A stretch of 30,087 nt of DNA from a virus. This document shows, in pieces, positions 29,120 through 30,087 of this stretch; positions within the stretch are counted from its first letter, which is position 1; every line of letters starts with the position of its first letter. Under the pieces are notes generated by a model that ran no database searches, was not told the DNA's origin, and saw only the letters and a list, made by a program, of their open reading frames with translations. Position numbers and translations under genes: made by a program. Where the stretch lies: positions 1-30,087 of IMG/VR virus record IMGVR_UViG_3300013126_000157; one strand, 5' to 3'.

Positions 29120-29733
29120 TGGACCAACGTACTGATGAATGGTTTGCCGCAAGGCTTGGCAAAGTAACTGCCAGCAGGATTATTGATATTTTGACAGTTG
29201 CAGGCAAGCCTGAACCAGCTAAACGACGTATTTACCGAACAGCGCTTATCTGTGAGCGTTTTACTGGCAAGCGTGAGCAAGGTTTTACTAATGACGCAAT
29301 GCAACGTGGCACTGATTTAGAACCTGTGGCGCGTTCAGTGTTTGAGATGCAACGGAACGTCACTGTAGTTGAAGTGGGGTTCATTGACCATCCTACAGTA
29401 CCAATGAGTGGCGCTAGTCCTGACGGATTGATTGATGATAAAAGCATCATTGAAATTAAGTGTCCGCAACCAAGCACTCACTTGGATACCATGATGGACA
29501 AGAAAGTACCCACAAAATACATTCCACAAATTCAATGGCAATTGGCATGTACTGGCAGGGAACTATGTTATTTCACTAGCTATTGCCCTGAAATTGGCAA
29601 TGGTCTTGAGCTTGCAGTGTTTGAAGTACCGCGTGATGACAGTTACATCAACATGCTTGAAACAGAAGTGGAACGTTTCAATAAAGAAATAGAACAATAC
29701 ATTATTCAATTAAAGGAAATGAAACATGGCTAG
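29119..29733 (+). CDS. YqaJ / lambda-exonuclease family nuclease
   Basis: A 204-residue protein with the YqaJ fold signature: RTDEWFAARLGKVTASRIID (residues 4-23), AMQRGTDLEPVARSVFE with Glu68 (60-76), SPDGLIDD with Asp102, IIEIKCPQP with Glu112 and Lys114, and YIPQIQWQLACTGRELCYF (134-152). This Asp...Glu-x-Lys set is the PD-(D/E)XK active site. Lambda exonuclease digests the 5' strand of duplex DNA to give 3' overhangs for the annealing protein, here the Sak3 protein encoded about 0.9 kb upstream. SSB overlaps its last codons by 8 nt. Length and motifs are complete. Confidence 0.93.
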   Translation: MDQRTDEWFAARLGKVTASRIIDILTVAGKPEPAKRRIYRTALICERFTGKREQGFTNDAMQRGTDLEPVARSVFEMQRNVTVVEVGFIDHPTVPMSGASPDGLIDDKSIIEIKCPQPSTHLDTMMDKKVPTKYIPQIQWQLACTGRELCYFTSYCPEIGNGLELAVFEVPRDDSYINMLETEVERFNKEIEQYIIQLKEMKHG

Positions 29734-30087
29734 TCTTAATCAAGTGAACCTTATTGGCAACGTAGGCAAAGCGCCTGAAATCCGCTACTTACCCAATGGC
29801 GATGCAGTCGCTAATTTCAGCGTGGCAACCAGCAATGTATGGAAAGACAAACAAGGACAACAACAAGAAACCACAGAATGGCATCGAATTGTTTGCTACC
29901 GCAAGTTAGCTGAAATCGTAGAAAGCTACGTCAAAAGTGGCACCAGTGTTTATATTGGCGGACAAATTGAGTCACGCAAATATACTGATAAAGAGGGCAT
30001 TGAACGCACTGTGTTTCAAATACGCGCTGACGCTATCAGATTATTAGGTGGCAAGCCAAAAGACAATAATGGTGTTGCAAATAATAC
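29726..30087 (+). CDS. ssb: Single-stranded DNA-binding protein (partial at window end)
   Basis: The first 120 residues of an SSB are visible: MASLNQVNLIGNVGKAPEIR, FSVATSNVWKDKQGQQQETT, EWHRIVCYRKLAEIVESYVK and SGTSVYIGGQIESRKYTDKE are the classic bacterial-type OB-fold segments. The final visible stretch (GGKPKDNNGVANN) begins the flexible tail; its acidic tip, if present, lies outside the window. It binds phage ssDNA during replication and annealing, and could recruit NinB. AAAGGA lies 9 nt before the ATG, inside the exonuclease gene. Confidence 0.95.
   Translation, partial: MASLNQVNLIGNVGKAPEIRYLPNGDAVANFSVATSNVWKDKQGQQQETTEWHRIVCYRKLAEIVESYVKSGTSVYIGGQIESRKYTDKEGIERTVFQIRADAIRLLGGKPKDNNGVANN

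Overview
The window is part of a tailed bacteriophage (siphovirus) genome of the HK97/lambda structural type. It is moderately AT-rich and gene-dense, with most start and stop codons touching or overlapping. The host cannot be named from the sequence. Shine-Dalgarno sites (AGGAG, AAAGGA), sigma70-like promoters and the families present (P27 small terminase, NinB, Ref-like HNH, Sak3/DUF1071, YqaJ) fit a proteobacterial host. I saw no integrase, CI-like repressor, lysis gene, tRNA or CRISPR array. The first gene (tail fibre) and the last (SSB) run off the ends of the window.

From about 25.4 kb down to 1, everything reads on the minus strand. In transcription order, the first block (25.4-19.0 kb) is replication, recombination and DNA metabolism: VRR-NUC nuclease, replication initiator carrying iteron-like repeats, probable helicase loader, small ribbon-helix-helix-like protein, NinB, Ref-like HNH, a Dps/ferritin-like protein, an HNH endonuclease, and then an overlapping cluster of ParB-like, PP-loop ATPase (PAPS-reductase-like, IbrA-like), second ParB-like, GNAT and HNH-like zinc protein. 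A 184-bp non-coding strip (18770-18953) with a palindrome and a hairpin separates this block from the late operon.

The late operon (18.8 kb to 1) is small terminase, large terminase, portal, a 35-aa ORF, prohead protease, two paralogous HK97-fold major capsid proteins in tandem with a strong hairpin between them, head-tail connector, head closure, tail terminator, tail tube, a terminator-like hairpin, a gp10-like protein, a tail assembly chaperone pair with a candidate -1 frameshift site (GGAAAAG followed directly by TAA), tape measure (748 aa), two tail-tip proteins, a GNAT-like protein, the J-like tail tip protein and a tail fibre.

From 25.4 kb to the end everything reads on the plus strand: small early genes followed by a single-strand annealing recombinase (Sak3/DUF1071), several short ORFs, a YqaJ/lambda-exonuclease-type nuclease and SSB. 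The outstanding feature here is a promoter plus 5' leader cassette repeated four times (near 25.40, 25.88, 26.36 and 27.17 kb). Each copy has a TTGCA -35, a spacer of exactly 16 bp, a TAGAAT -10 and a GAAAGGAACGAAAATG ribosome-binding leader.

The items most worth a second look are the repeated promoter cassette, the ParB/PP-loop/ParB/GNAT cluster, the tandem capsid paralogs, the Dps-like protein with nearly intact ferroxidase ligands, and the candidate frameshift and origin signals.
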